From ZC4RG30 sp964632365 (lineage in GTDB: Bacteria > Pseudomonadota > Gammaproteobacteria > Steroidobacterales > Steroidobacteraceae), in the NCBI GenBank assembly GCA_964632365.1, contig CAZWDR010000029.1:1-26400 (forward strand): a stretch of DNA of 26,400 nt. Reading direction: 5' to 3'. Below, one piece after another: positions 1 through 8,208 of this stretch. How positions within the stretch are numbered: the stretch's first letter is position 1; each line of letters begins with the position of its first letter. The notes beneath the pieces are model-generated. The model had not been told where the DNA came from and searched no databases. It worked only from the letters and a program-made list of their open reading frames with translations. A program made the position numbers and the translations under genes.

Positions 1-15
1 GCCCGGAGTAAACGC

Positions 16-804
16 ATGAGCAGATTCGTTCTCGACCAGTTCGCGTGGCCCTCTCCCACGCGTCGCCGGATACAGCTCACCGAGGCCTATGAGCGCCTGC
101 AGCCGTATGTCTTTCTGGAGTTGCTGGCGCGAACGCGCGCCAGGACTGTTCTGGATATCGGGGCGAATGTCGGTCAATACAGTCTGCTCTCGACCCTGGC
201 CGCTTCGGTGGATCGGGTTCATGCCTTTGAGATCGACGAGGTGGCCTTGACGATGCTCGCCGCCTCGATCGACGCAAATGGGGTCGGCCAGCGGGTGACG
301 ATTCACCCGGTGGCAGTGAGCTCTTCTGCAAGGCAGCTCACGTTCGGGGTGGCCAGCCCAATGGGCGGCAACAATGGAGTCGTCGAGACCTCCATCCATG
401 ATCCGGCGGTTTATAAACACCTGCGCACGGTCGGGGCCACGACGATCGACTCGCTGGAGGACGTCGCAGGGCCGGTCGGTATCAAACTTGATGTGGAAGG
501 ACACGAGGTGGACGTCATCAATGGCGCACGGTCCCTCCTGGGTGCGACGGACGGCTTCATGCAGGTCGAGATCTATGACGACGCAGGGCCAATTACCGAT
601 GCCTTGGTACAAAGCGGCTGGAATGCATTGTTCCGTGTAGGTCCGGACCACTACTTCGGCAAGGGGAAGGAGCTGATGCACCCCTTCATCTGGAAGGTCG
701 TCCTGGAGTCCGCCATTTCAGCGGAAATTTCCGATCGGCTTCGTCCTTCGCCCGGAGCAACGTTCAAGACCCGGCTGCGCCGCTGGTCTTCCTGGTCACG
801 ATGA
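16..804 (+). CDS. FkbM family SAM-dependent methyltransferase
   Basis: 262-residue protein. A class I methyltransferase fold is visible: glycine-rich SAM motif DIGANVGQYS near residues 47-56, an acidic residue after strand 2 (HAFEID, about 70-75), and the FkbM signature IKLDVEGHEVDVINGA near residues 156-171. FkbM enzymes usually O-methylate sugars or small hydroxylated metabolites in the cytoplasm; the substrate here cannot be told. A GGAG at 5-8, seven bases before the ATG, supports the start. The gene may be the last of a cluster that begins outside the window, because a strong hairpin follows it at 944-964 and the next gene has its own ribosome binding site. Family assignment is secure; the biological role is not. 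Confidence 0.85.
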   Translation: MSRFVLDQFAWPSPTRRRIQLTEAYERLQPYVFLELLARTRARTVLDIGANVGQYSLLSTLAASVDRVHAFEIDEVALTMLAASIDANGVGQRVTIHPVAVSSSARQLTFGVASPMGGNNGVVETSIHDPAVYKHLRTVGATTIDSLEDVAGPVGIKLDVEGHEVDVINGARSLLGATDGFMQVEIYDDAGPITDALVQSGWNALFRVGPDHYFGKGKELMHPFIWKVVLESAISAEISDRLRPSPGATFKTRLRRWSSWSR

Positions 805-943
805 TGCTTCGCACCGCGCCCCGCACCCGCGGGGGAACCGGACCCATGGCAAATCAATCGCTTGCTGGTTCCTCAAGAGCCGCCGCCGGATCCGGCCCGC
901 CCGGCCCGTCGTTCATTGCCACAACTGAAATACCCGATCCCCC

Positions 944-964
944 GGGAGGCCACCGGGGCCTCCC
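944..964. terminator. Perfect 8-bp hairpin between fkbM-like gene and TonB receptor
   Basis: GGGAGGCC (944-951) pairs perfectly with GGCCTCCC (957-964) around a five-base loop. No T-tract follows, so it is at best an imperfect intrinsic terminator. The rest of the 805-1065 spacer holds no ORF I would support. Its 3' end carries AAGGAG (1053-1058), the ribosome binding site of the next gene. Confidence 0.45.
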
Positions 965-1065
965 ATCTGGTCGGGCTTATGCCGCCAGACAGTTTTGGTG
1001 TTCCCCACGCACGAGGGTGACTCACTAGACTGCTGTCACTGCTGGGGGTCGCAAGGAGCATAAAA

Positions 1066-3261
1066 ATGAAAAACAGGGTCCGCTGGAATTCTCCCGTCCG
1101 CATCGTGTTCGTTGTCGCTGGCGGGGTCGCGGCAGGTTCTGCCATCGCCGCGCAGCCGAGTGCCGCCGGCGGTTCGCAGGAACTGCAGGAAGTGGTGGTC
1201 ACCGCCGAACGCCGCGAGGTCAACCTGCAGGACGTGCCTGCTTCCGCCACCGTGCTGACCGCCGAAGCACTCGCCGCCCAGGGCGTCGACAGCGTGCTGG
1301 ATCTGCAGAACGTGGCGCCGAGCGTTGCCATCAATACCTACAACCGCTCGACCTTCATCAACATCCGCGGCGTCGGCATCGGCCAGTCGGCCCCCACGTC
1401 GAATCCCGGTGTCGCCTATTACGTCGATGGCATGTTCATCCCGCACGAACAATTCATCGCCCAGTCGTTCTTCGATATCGATTCGATCGAGGTGCTGCGC
1501 GGCCCCCAGGGCACGCTCACCGGCCAGAACTCCACCGGCGGCGCCATCTATGTGCGCACACCGGCGCCGCGCGTCGATGGGTTCTCTGGATACATCGACC
1601 AGACGGTGGCCGGCGATGACTGGTATCGCACGGTCGGTGCCGTGAACATCCCCGTGGGGGAGACCTTCGCGATGCGGCTTGCCGGCGTGTACGATGATCG
1701 CGGCAGCTTCACCCGGAACATCGGTCCCAGCCCGAGTGATCCCGGCAGCGGCCGTGACATGGCCGCGCGCGCCGCCTTCCGCTACGCGCCCACCGACTCG
1801 ATGCGCTTCGATCTGCGCTACGAGCATTTCGATCGCGACACGGATTACAACGCGATCAAGAACCGTGCCGACCTGGTGAGTTCCGATCCGTTCACGATCG
1901 AGGAGGACGCGATCTCGTTTCTCAACCAGAAGGGGGATCGCGGCTCGCTCGAAGCGAATTTCGACCTGACGCCGGGACTCGGCCTGCGGCTGCAGACGAG
2001 CCTGCTCGACGCCATCACCACCGACCAGGCCGATGGCGACCGGACGGCAACCGCACCGCCGGTGCCGGCGGAGCTTCCGACAAGCGGCGCGAACACCGCG
2101 CTGTATCCTGGACGGGTGAGTTACACCTCGCAGGAACTGCGCACCTGGGTCAGCGAGGTGAACCTGCTGTCGCGCGGCGAGGGCCCCCTGCAGTGGGTCG
2201 TTGGCGCGTTCTACATGGAGGAAGAAAGCCCGGTGTCGGTGCTGCGGGACAACCGCAACACCGTGGACTTCGTGCAGTCGAATTCCAGCATCGTCACCGA
2301 GCTTGCGAACACCTCTAAGTCGGTGTTCGCACAGGTGGATTATCGCTTCGCGCCGGCCTGGGCGCTGGACCTTGGCGTGCGTTACTCCGAGGATGAGCAG
2401 GAGTACACGCGGCTGATGATTCCCGGGCCGCCGCCGCCCGGGTGTTTCCCGTGCACTTCGCGACTGAAGTCCGACGAGATGACCGGCCGCGTCGGCCTGA
2501 AGTACTTCGCGACCGACGATGTGATGGTCTATGCCACGGCCTCCAAGGGCTACAAGGCGGGGGGCATCAACCTCGATCCGCGGTTGCCGGACTATCAGCC
2601 CGAGACCAACGGGATGGGCGAGCTCGGCATCAAGTCGACGGTCGCGGACGGCCGGCTGCGCGTCAACGGGGCGCTGTTCTACTCGGAGTACGATGGCATC
2701 CAGCTGTCCTCGCTCACCGCGGTGGGAACACCCCCCGCACTGCTGCCGAATACCCTGAACGCGGCGCCGGCCGAGATCTATGGCGCGGAACTCGAGATGA
2801 CCGGCCAGTTCGCGAACCTCGGATTCAACCTGGGATTGAGCGCGCTGAAGAGCGAATTCACCGAGGACGCGATGCTCACGGACTCCCAGACCAACACCAA
2901 CGCCCTGGTGCCGGCCGGATCACAGGTGCCCTTCGCGCCGGAGCTGACCGCAACGGCCGGCATCCAGTATGAACTGGTGTTCGGCTCCTGGAGCGTGACG
3001 CCGCGCCTGCAGTTTTCCTATGTAGACAGGCAGCTCTCCACGCCGTTCAGCTATCCGACCACCACGGTCCCGTCGCGCGGTGTCGCGGACCTGCGTGTGC
3101 TGGTCATGCCCTCGGACAGGTTGCGGCTCGAGGCCTTCGCCACCAATGTCCTCGACAAGCGGTACATCGCGGCGCAGGTGCAGGATGCGAGCTCGGCGAG
3201 CGGCGGCATCATCTATGGCGCGCCGCGCCAGTTCGGCCTGCGCGCGAAGCTCGACTTCTGA
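1066..3261 (+). CDS. TonB-dependent receptor (outer-membrane transporter)
   Basis: 731 residues, normal for the family. An N-terminal signal peptide (about 1-29, ending AIAA) is followed by a TonB-box-like segment (QEVVVTAERR, about 41-50). The plug domain (about 56-170) contains LQNVAPSVAI, INIRGVG, YVDGMFI and the LRGPQGTLTGQNSTGG motif. The rest is a 22-stranded barrel region that ends in an aromatic residue (AKLDF). There is no N-terminal signalling (STN) domain. The plug and barrel resemble the large receptor group that proteobacteria use for small organic compounds as well as siderophores. AAGGAG seven bases upstream fixes the start. It converges on the P450 gene with only 8 bp between stops, and I infer it serves the same substrate as the P450/MFS pair. 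Confidence 0.93.
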   Translation: MKNRVRWNSPVRIVFVVAGGVAAGSAIAAQPSAAGGSQELQEVVVTAERREVNLQDVPASATVLTAEALAAQGVDSVLDLQNVAPSVAINTYNRSTFINIRGVGIGQSAPTSNPGVAYYVDGMFIPHEQFIAQSFFDIDSIEVLRGPQGTLTGQNSTGGAIYVRTPAPRVDGFSGYIDQTVAGDDWYRTVGAVNIPVGETFAMRLAGVYDDRGSFTRNIGPSPSDPGSGRDMAARAAFRYAPTDSMRFDLRYEHFDRDTDYNAIKNRADLVSSDPFTIEEDAISFLNQKGDRGSLEANFDLTPGLGLRLQTSLLDAITTDQADGDRTATAPPVPAELPTSGANTALYPGRVSYTSQELRTWVSEVNLLSRGEGPLQWVVGAFYMEEESPVSVLRDNRNTVDFVQSNSSIVTELANTSKSVFAQVDYRFAPAWALDLGVRYSEDEQEYTRLMIPGPPPPGCFPCTSRLKSDEMTGRVGLKYFATDDVMVYATASKGYKAGGINLDPRLPDYQPETNGMGELGIKSTVADGRLRVNGALFYSEYDGIQLSSLTAVGTPPALLPNTLNAAPAEIYGAELEMTGQFANLGFNLGLSALKSEFTEDAMLTDSQTNTNALVPAGSQVPFAPELTATAGIQYELVFGSWSVTPRLQFSYVDRQLSTPFSYPTTTVPSRGVADLRVLVMPSDRLRLEAFATNVLDKRYIAAQVQDASSASGGIIYGAPRQFGLRAKLDF

Positions 3262-3269
3262 AGCAGGCG

Positions 3270-4454
3270 TCAGTGCGCCGCGGCGCGCATGCGCAGCGGC
3301 ACGCTGATCGGCCCCAGCTCGGGCATGCCGCTCATCTGCAGGTCGCCGCACACTTCGAAGTGCGCGGTCTGCAGCAGCAGTTCTTCCAGCGCGATCCGCA
3401 GTTCCTGGCGGGCCAGTGCGATGCCCGCGCACATGTGGGGTCCGCGGCCGAACGCCAGGTGCTGGCGGATGTTGGGGCGGCGCAAGCGGAACTCATCCGG
3501 CTCCGGAAACACGGTCTCGTCACGGTTCGCCGAGGCGTAGACCAGCGCGATCGGCTCGCCCGGCTGGATGCGACGGCCATGCAGCACCACTTCCTCGCGG
3601 GCCGAGCGTGCGAATCCGCGGTAGGGCGTATAGAGCCGCAGGAACTCCTCGACCGCATCGGGCACCAGCGACAGGTCGCCGCGCAGCTGCTCCTGGAGCT
3701 GCACATCGCGCGACAGGTGGACGGCAATGCTGCCCAGCAGGATCGGCGGCGCGACCAGACCGACCACCAGCACCTGCCGCACGCAGCCGGCCAGCAGGTG
3801 CTCCGGGAACGGGTTACCGTCGTTGTCGCGCGCCGCGAGCAGTGAGCTCGTCGGGTCGATCGCCGGGTCGCGCGGCTGCTGGCGTCGCTCCGCGATGACT
3901 TCCGCGGCCATCTCGGCCAGCTGTGCGGCTGCGACGGCGACGCTGCTCTTGTCGAACGACTCCCACGCCTTCACGTAGGCCTTGGCCGTGCGCCACAGCA
4001 CCTGGGTCTGCGCCTCCGTGAGGCCCAGCCATTCGCCGAACACGACCGCGGGCAGCGGGCTGGAAAAGTGTTCGACGAAGTCTGCCTCGCCCCGGGCCAC
4101 CAGCGCCTGCATCAACGAGCGGGCGGCGCGCCGGGTGGTCCCTTCGATGGACGCGACGCGTGTGCCGCCCAGCGCGCGATCGATCGCGCGGCGGTAGGGC
4201 GTGTGGTCGGGGGGGTTCAGGTGCAGCGGCGGCCGGCGGCCGGTGGTCGAGGATCCGGGCACGACGTTGCGCACGGACGTGATGTAGAGCTCCGGCTGCA
4301 GCAGGATGTCGAGGATGTCCTGGTAGCGGGTCACCGCCCAGAAGCCGTCGAAGGCGCTGCTGTGCGCCACCGGACAGCGGGCGCGCAGTTCGGCGAACAC
4401 CGCATGCGAGTGCTCGAAGCTTTCTTCTGCCGTTGGATCGTAGTCGTCGACCAT
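3270..4454 (-). CDS. Cytochrome P450 with atypical I-helix
   Basis: 394 residues, the size of a soluble bacterial class I P450. The haem-binding loop FGRGPHMCAG places the thiolate ligand at Cys342, and the K-helix ExxR is Glu270-Arg273. A PERF-like segment (FPEPDEFRLRRP, 316-327) is also present. The oxygen-activation segment of helix I, usually AGx(D/E)T, reads VGLVAPP (231-237), so both the acid and the threonine are missing. The protein would need a ferredoxin/reductase, and none is encoded nearby. The start has no Shine-Dalgarno sequence; TACAAT lies six bases before the ATG. An MFS gene lies 54 bp upstream on the same strand. The substrate is unknown, and a terpene, steroid or aromatic acid would fit the context. 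Confidence 0.92.
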   Translation of the reverse strand: MVDDYDPTAEESFEHSHAVFAELRARCPVAHSSAFDGFWAVTRYQDILDILLQPELYITSVRNVVPGSSTTGRRPPLHLNPPDHTPYRRAIDRALGGTRVASIEGTTRRAARSLMQALVARGEADFVEHFSSPLPAVVFGEWLGLTEAQTQVLWRTAKAYVKAWESFDKSSVAVAAAQLAEMAAEVIAERRQQPRDPAIDPTSSLLAARDNDGNPFPEHLLAGCVRQVLVVGLVAPPILLGSIAVHLSRDVQLQEQLRGDLSLVPDAVEEFLRLYTPYRGFARSAREEVVLHGRRIQPGEPIALVYASANRDETVFPEPDEFRLRRPNIRQHLAFGRGPHMCAGIALARQELRIALEELLLQTAHFEVCGDLQMSGMPELGPISVPLRMRAAAH

Positions 4455-4460
4455 CGGCTG

Positions 4461-4466
4461 ATTGTA
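4461..4466 (-). promoter_or_regulatory. -10-like TACAAT immediately before the P450 start
   Basis: On the minus strand TACAAT (five of six bases match TATAAT) is followed by six bases and then the ATG at 4454. Transcription would start at or next to the start codon. A weak -35 candidate (TTACCC, 4489-4484) sits 17 bp upstream. No Shine-Dalgarno sequence is seen. Confidence 0.4.
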
Positions 4467-4508
4467 GGCAAGCCCGGTGCGACGGGTAACAGTGGATCGA
4501 TCTGGCCG

Positions 4509-5786
4509 CTATAAGCCAGACCGATGTGTCCGCGGCCGCAGCAACCAGACCGCGAGCGCCGAGACGGCCGACAGCGCGGCGATCGCAAACACCGGGCCGT
4601 CGAAGGATCCCGTGCGTGCGCGCACCCAGCCGATGAAGGTCGGGATCACAAGGCCCGCCAGGTTGCCGCACATGTTGATCAGCGCGAAGCCTGCCGCAAG
4701 GCCCGCCGGGCTCAGGAACAGTGGCGGCAGCGTCCAGAACGTGCTCTGGGCTGCACCCATTGCGAAGCCCGCCAGCAGCAATACGCCCAGGGCCGCCGCC
4801 CCCGTGCCCAGCACCGGCGCAAGGCCGATCAGCACCGCGGAGGCCAGTGCCGCCAGACCAACATGCCAGTAGCGCTCCTGCTGACGGTCGGAGTGCCAGG
4901 CATTGATGAGCATGCCGAGCGCCACCGCGACCCACGGCAGGGCCGAGATGAAGCCGATCTGCAGCTCGGTGCTGCCGGCGGACAGATGCCGGATGATCTG
5001 CGGCAGCCAGTACAGCATGCCGTTCGCGCCGGCCATCAGGCCGAACCAGCACACGCTCGCGATCCACAGGCGGCGGTTGCGCAGAACCGGGCTGCCTTCC
5101 TTGCGCACCGGCGCTGCCTGCTTCTCGCGTGCGATCTCTTCCTCGATCCAGCGCTGTTCTTCCGGGGCGAGCCAGCGGGCCTGTCGGGGCGTGTCCGGCA
5201 ATGTCCGCAGCGCCACCACTGCGAGCAGCAGGGTGGGGGCGCCCTCGATGAAGAACATCCAGCGCCAACCGGGCCACTGCACAGGGTTGTCCATGCTCAT
5301 CAGCCAGCCTGCCAACGGACCCCCGACGACGGCGGACACCGGGACGGCCAGCATGAACGTCGAGATCGCGCCGGCGCGATGACGCGCCGGAATCCACTGC
5401 GCCAGGTAATACATGACGCCCGGCGCGAAGCCGCCCTCGGCGATGCCGAGCAGCAGGCGCAGTGCATAGAAGGCATTCGCCGATTGCACGAACGCAAGGC
5501 CGGTCGCGGCCAGGCCCCAGACGCCGGCACAGGCGAAGACCCAGCGGCGCATGCCGATCCGCTGCAGCAGCCACAGGCTCGGCCACTGGACCAGGATGTA
5601 GCCGACGAAGAAGATGCTGACACCGAAGCCATAGGCCTCGGGGGTCAGCCCCAGCGCCTCGTTCATCTGCAGCGCGGCGAAGCTCACGTTGGCGCGATCG
5701 ATGGTGCTGAGGAACAGCAGCGCAAGCAGCGGGATCAGCAGCCGCACTTTCGACTTGCGAATGGTCGCGGCCATGTTCATCGACAC
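4509..5786 (-). CDS. MFS transporter, anion:cation symporter-like
   Basis: 425 residues with about 12 hydrophobic helices. The N-terminal half carries DRANVSFA after helix 1, an LLQRIGMRRW loop between helices 2 and 3 (MFS motif A region), and RLLLGIAEGGFAPG in helix 4, all typical of the ACS family that takes up organic anions such as tartrate, phthalate and hydroxyphenylacetate. A central charged loop (about 190-220) separates the two six-helix halves. The start is a GTG at 5786, because GGGGAG (5795-5800 on this strand) lies eight bases away; the ATGs at 5780 and 5774 are poorly spaced. It lies 54 bp upstream of the P450 and is divergent from a LysR regulator, so I infer LysR control and inner-membrane import of the P450 substrate or a related acid. 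Confidence 0.9.
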   Translation of the reverse strand: MSMNMAATIRKSKVRLLIPLLALLFLSTIDRANVSFAALQMNEALGLTPEAYGFGVSIFFVGYILVQWPSLWLLQRIGMRRWVFACAGVWGLAATGLAFVQSANAFYALRLLLGIAEGGFAPGVMYYLAQWIPARHRAGAISTFMLAVPVSAVVGGPLAGWLMSMDNPVQWPGWRWMFFIEGAPTLLLAVVALRTLPDTPRQARWLAPEEQRWIEEEIAREKQAAPVRKEGSPVLRNRRLWIASVCWFGLMAGANGMLYWLPQIIRHLSAGSTELQIGFISALPWVAVALGMLINAWHSDRQQERYWHVGLAALASAVLIGLAPVLGTGAAALGVLLLAGFAMGAAQSTFWTLPPLFLSPAGLAAGFALINMCGNLAGLVIPTFIGWVRARTGSFDGPVFAIAALSAVSALAVWLLRPRTHRSGL

Positions 5787-5787
5787 T

Positions 5788-5793
5788 TATGAT
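5788..5793 (+). promoter_or_regulatory. -10-like TATGAT in the lysR/MFS gap
   Basis: TATGAT (five of six bases match TATAAT) ends eight bases before the lysR ATG at 5802, inside a 15-bp divergent gap that also holds the transporter's Shine-Dalgarno sequence. No clear -35 is visible at 16-18 bp spacing. lysR has no Shine-Dalgarno of its own, so it would be leaderless or nearly so. Confidence 0.35.
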
Positions 5794-5801
5794 TCTCCCC
5801 C

Positions 5802-6680
5802 ATGGACAGTCGCAGGCTCCGCTATTTCGTGCAGATCGTCGACAGCGGCAGCATAACGCGCGCGGCGGCGCTGAGCGGCGTCGCGCAGCCTGCGCTCAGC
5901 CAGCAGCTGGCCATCCTCGAGAACGAGCTCAAGGTCAAACTGCTCGACCGCTCGGTGTCGGGCGTGACGCCGACCTCCGCCGGAAGGGTGCTGTATGCGC
6001 GCGCGCAGTCGATCCTGCGGCAGTTCGATGACCTCCACGAGGCGGTGCATCGCGAAGTGCAACCGCTGTCCGGCACGGTGATCGTCGGCATTCCGCCAAC
6101 CATGCTGCCGCGGATCGGCCTGCCACTGATCGAGAAGGTGTGCACCCAGCATCCGGAGATGCACCTGCAGATCCGCGAGGAGGGCAGCCTGGTGCTCCAC
6201 GAGCTGCTGGTCAACGGCAAGATCGAGTTGTCCATCTCGGCGACGAAGCCGGAGGGTGTCGTGGTCGGCGAGGAAATCCTCACCGAGGCCATCGTGCTCA
6301 TGCACGCCCCGTCAATGGCCCTGCCCGGGCACGCGACGCTGGCCGATCTGGCGCGTCTCCCGTGGGCGATGCCTCGCCGGCCCAATGCCATCCGCACCCT
6401 GATCGACGGCGCCTTTGCCGCGAAGAACCTGACCCCCCGGATCGTGGTCGAGATCGATTCGCTGCACAGCGCAATGGAGATCGTGCGCCGTGGCGTCGCC
6501 GTGGCGCCGATGACCATGGGCGCGATGCGCGAGGATCTCGAAGCCGGCACCCTGCGGGCGCGGCAGCTGGGAGATGCGCCGCTGATGCGTTCGTTGTACC
6601 TGGTCCACCGGCGCTCACCCGCCCTGACGCCGGCCGCGCAGTTCGTCCATGCGATCCTTCGCGATCTCAGTGCGGAATGA
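5802..6680 (+). CDS. LysR family transcriptional regulator
   Basis: 292 residues. The winged helix-turn-helix occupies residues 1-60, starting MDSRRLRYFVQIVDSGSI and continuing through the recognition segment AQPALSQQLAILE. A linker helix and a two-lobe substrate-binding domain (about 90-290) follow. The domain is of the NAC/CynR-like type that responds to small organic effectors. The canonical LysR N-terminus begins exactly at this ATG, so the start is firm even though no Shine-Dalgarno precedes it. It is divergent from the MFS gene with only 15 bp between start codons, the usual arrangement for a regulator of the neighbouring transporter/P450 pair, though the gap is far smaller than a normal LysR operator. 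The effector is unknown. Confidence 0.92.
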   Translation: MDSRRLRYFVQIVDSGSITRAAALSGVAQPALSQQLAILENELKVKLLDRSVSGVTPTSAGRVLYARAQSILRQFDDLHEAVHREVQPLSGTVIVGIPPTMLPRIGLPLIEKVCTQHPEMHLQIREEGSLVLHELLVNGKIELSISATKPEGVVVGEEILTEAIVLMHAPSMALPGHATLADLARLPWAMPRRPNAIRTLIDGAFAAKNLTPRIVVEIDSLHSAMEIVRRGVAVAPMTMGAMREDLEAGTLRARQLGDAPLMRSLYLVHRRSPALTPAAQFVHAILRDLSAE

Positions 6681-6783
6681 CGGGGGACCCGGCCCCGGTT
6701 GACGCGGCGCGCCCGACCGCCCATGGTTCGCGGTTGGCCCCTCCAACCATCCACCGCCTCCCCGAGGAATGCCCTATCGCGCC

Positions 6784-8208
6784 ATGAGCCATCCAGTCTA
6801 CGTCGACTTTCCAGGCCGTCTCGTCATCGTGGGTTTCGGCTGCATCGGGCAGGGCGTCCTGCCAATGCTCCTGAAGCACATCGGCATCGCTCCAGAGCGC
6901 GTCATCATCGTGACCGCAGAGGAGAAGGGCAGGGCGGTGGCTGAAATGCATGGCGTGCGTTTCGTCGTCGAGCCGCTGGGGCGCGAGAACTTCGGGCGTG
7001 TGCTCGACCGATATCTGGGTCGCGGCGACTTCCTGCTGAACCTGTCGATGGGCGTCTCGAGCATCGCGCTGATCCGCCATTGCCGGGAGCGCGGCGCGCT
7101 GTACCTCGACACCAGCATCGAGCCCTGGCCTGGCGGTTACACCGATCCGGACCTGCCGCTGGGGCAGCGCACCACCTATGCCACGCGCGAGGGTGCGCTG
7201 GGTCTGCGCACCGGACAGACCGCGGCCCATCCGACCGCCATCATCACCCATGGCGCGAACCCCGGGCTCGTGTCGCACTTCGTCAAGCAGGCGCTGCTTG
7301 ATCTGAAGCGCGACCTCGGCGTGGCAGATGACCAGCCCGAACCCACCACGCGCGACGGCTGGGCTGCGCTGGCGCAGGCGCTGGGCATCAAGGTCATCCA
7401 CATCGCCGAGCGCGACTCGCAGGTTTCAGACCGCCCGCGCGAGACCGGCGAGATGGTGAACACCTGGTCGGTGGACGGCTTCATCGAGGAAAGCATCCAG
7501 CCGGCCGAACTCGGGTGGGGGACACACGAGCGCACCTTCCCGCAGGACGGGGTGGGGCATGACTTCGGCAACCAGGCCGCGATCTACCTGAAGCAGCCAG
7601 GTGCGGCCACGCGGGTTCGCACGTGGACGCCGGCCAGCGGCCCGATCCTTGGATTCCTGATCACGCACTGTGAATCGATCGCGATCGCCGACTACTACAC
7701 GGTGCGGCGGCAGGACCGCGTGGTGTACCGGCCGACCACGCACTTTGCCTACCATCCATCGGACAACGCGCTGCTGTCGGTGCATGAACTGGCCGGGCGA
7801 CACTGGCAACCACAGCAGCGCCACCGCGTGATGATGGAGGAGATCACGACCGGCATGGACGAGCTCGGGGTGCTGCTCGCCGGTCACGCGCGCAACGCCT
7901 ACTGGTATGGCTCGCAGCTGACCGTCGGGGAAGCGCGGGCGCTGGCGCCGGGCAACAATGCGACCAGCCTGCAGGTGGCCGTGTCGGCGCTGGCCGGTGT
8001 CATCTACGCGATGGAGCATCCGGACCGCGGCCTGCTCGAGCCCGATGACCTGGACCACCGCCGCATCCTCGAGATCGCAAGGCCGTACCTGGGCAACGTC
8101 GTCGGCGCCTATACGGACTGGTCGCCGTTGTCCGGGCGGGGACGCCTGTATCCGGAGGATCTGGACCATTCCGATCCGTGGCAGTTCAAGAACGTGCGGA
8201 TGTCGTGA
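6784..8208 (+). CDS. hss: Homospermidine synthase
   Basis: 474 residues. The N-terminal Rossmann fold has the dinucleotide motif IVGFGCIGQG (about 14-23). It is followed by conserved family blocks: NLSMGVSS (near 86), YLDTSIEPWPGG (near 108), and ITHGANPGLVSHFVKQAL (near 157). The enzyme uses NAD as a prosthetic group to transfer aminobutyl units between putrescine molecules (or from spermidine), yielding sym-homospermidine in the cytosol. An in-frame ATG at 6769 would add five residues, but the later start matches the spacing to the glycine motif that I recall for characterised homologues. The stop overlaps the next start as TGATG. No ornithine or arginine decarboxylase is nearby, so the putrescine source is elsewhere. 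Confidence 0.9.
   Translation: MSHPVYVDFPGRLVIVGFGCIGQGVLPMLLKHIGIAPERVIIVTAEEKGRAVAEMHGVRFVVEPLGRENFGRVLDRYLGRGDFLLNLSMGVSSIALIRHCRERGALYLDTSIEPWPGGYTDPDLPLGQRTTYATREGALGLRTGQTAAHPTAIITHGANPGLVSHFVKQALLDLKRDLGVADDQPEPTTRDGWAALAQALGIKVIHIAERDSQVSDRPRETGEMVNTWSVDGFIEESIQPAELGWGTHERTFPQDGVGHDFGNQAAIYLKQPGAATRVRTWTPASGPILGFLITHCESIAIADYYTVRRQDRVVYRPTTHFAYHPSDNALLSVHELAGRHWQPQQRHRVMMEEITTGMDELGVLLAGHARNAYWYGSQLTVGEARALAPGNNATSLQVAVSALAGVIYAMEHPDRGLLEPDDLDHRRILEIARPYLGNVVGAYTDWSPLSGRGRLYPEDLDHSDPWQFKNVRMS

Noticed and set aside
3814..5586. 590-codon minus-strand frame across the P450 and MFS genes
   Set aside because: It crosses both genes in a different frame, is Arg/Ala-rich, and includes frame-shifted versions of their motifs. 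It is a GC-driven shadow.
4524..5792. 422-codon plus-strand frame opposite the MFS gene
   Set aside because: Antisense to a clear transporter and composed mainly of polar residues, with no domain signature.
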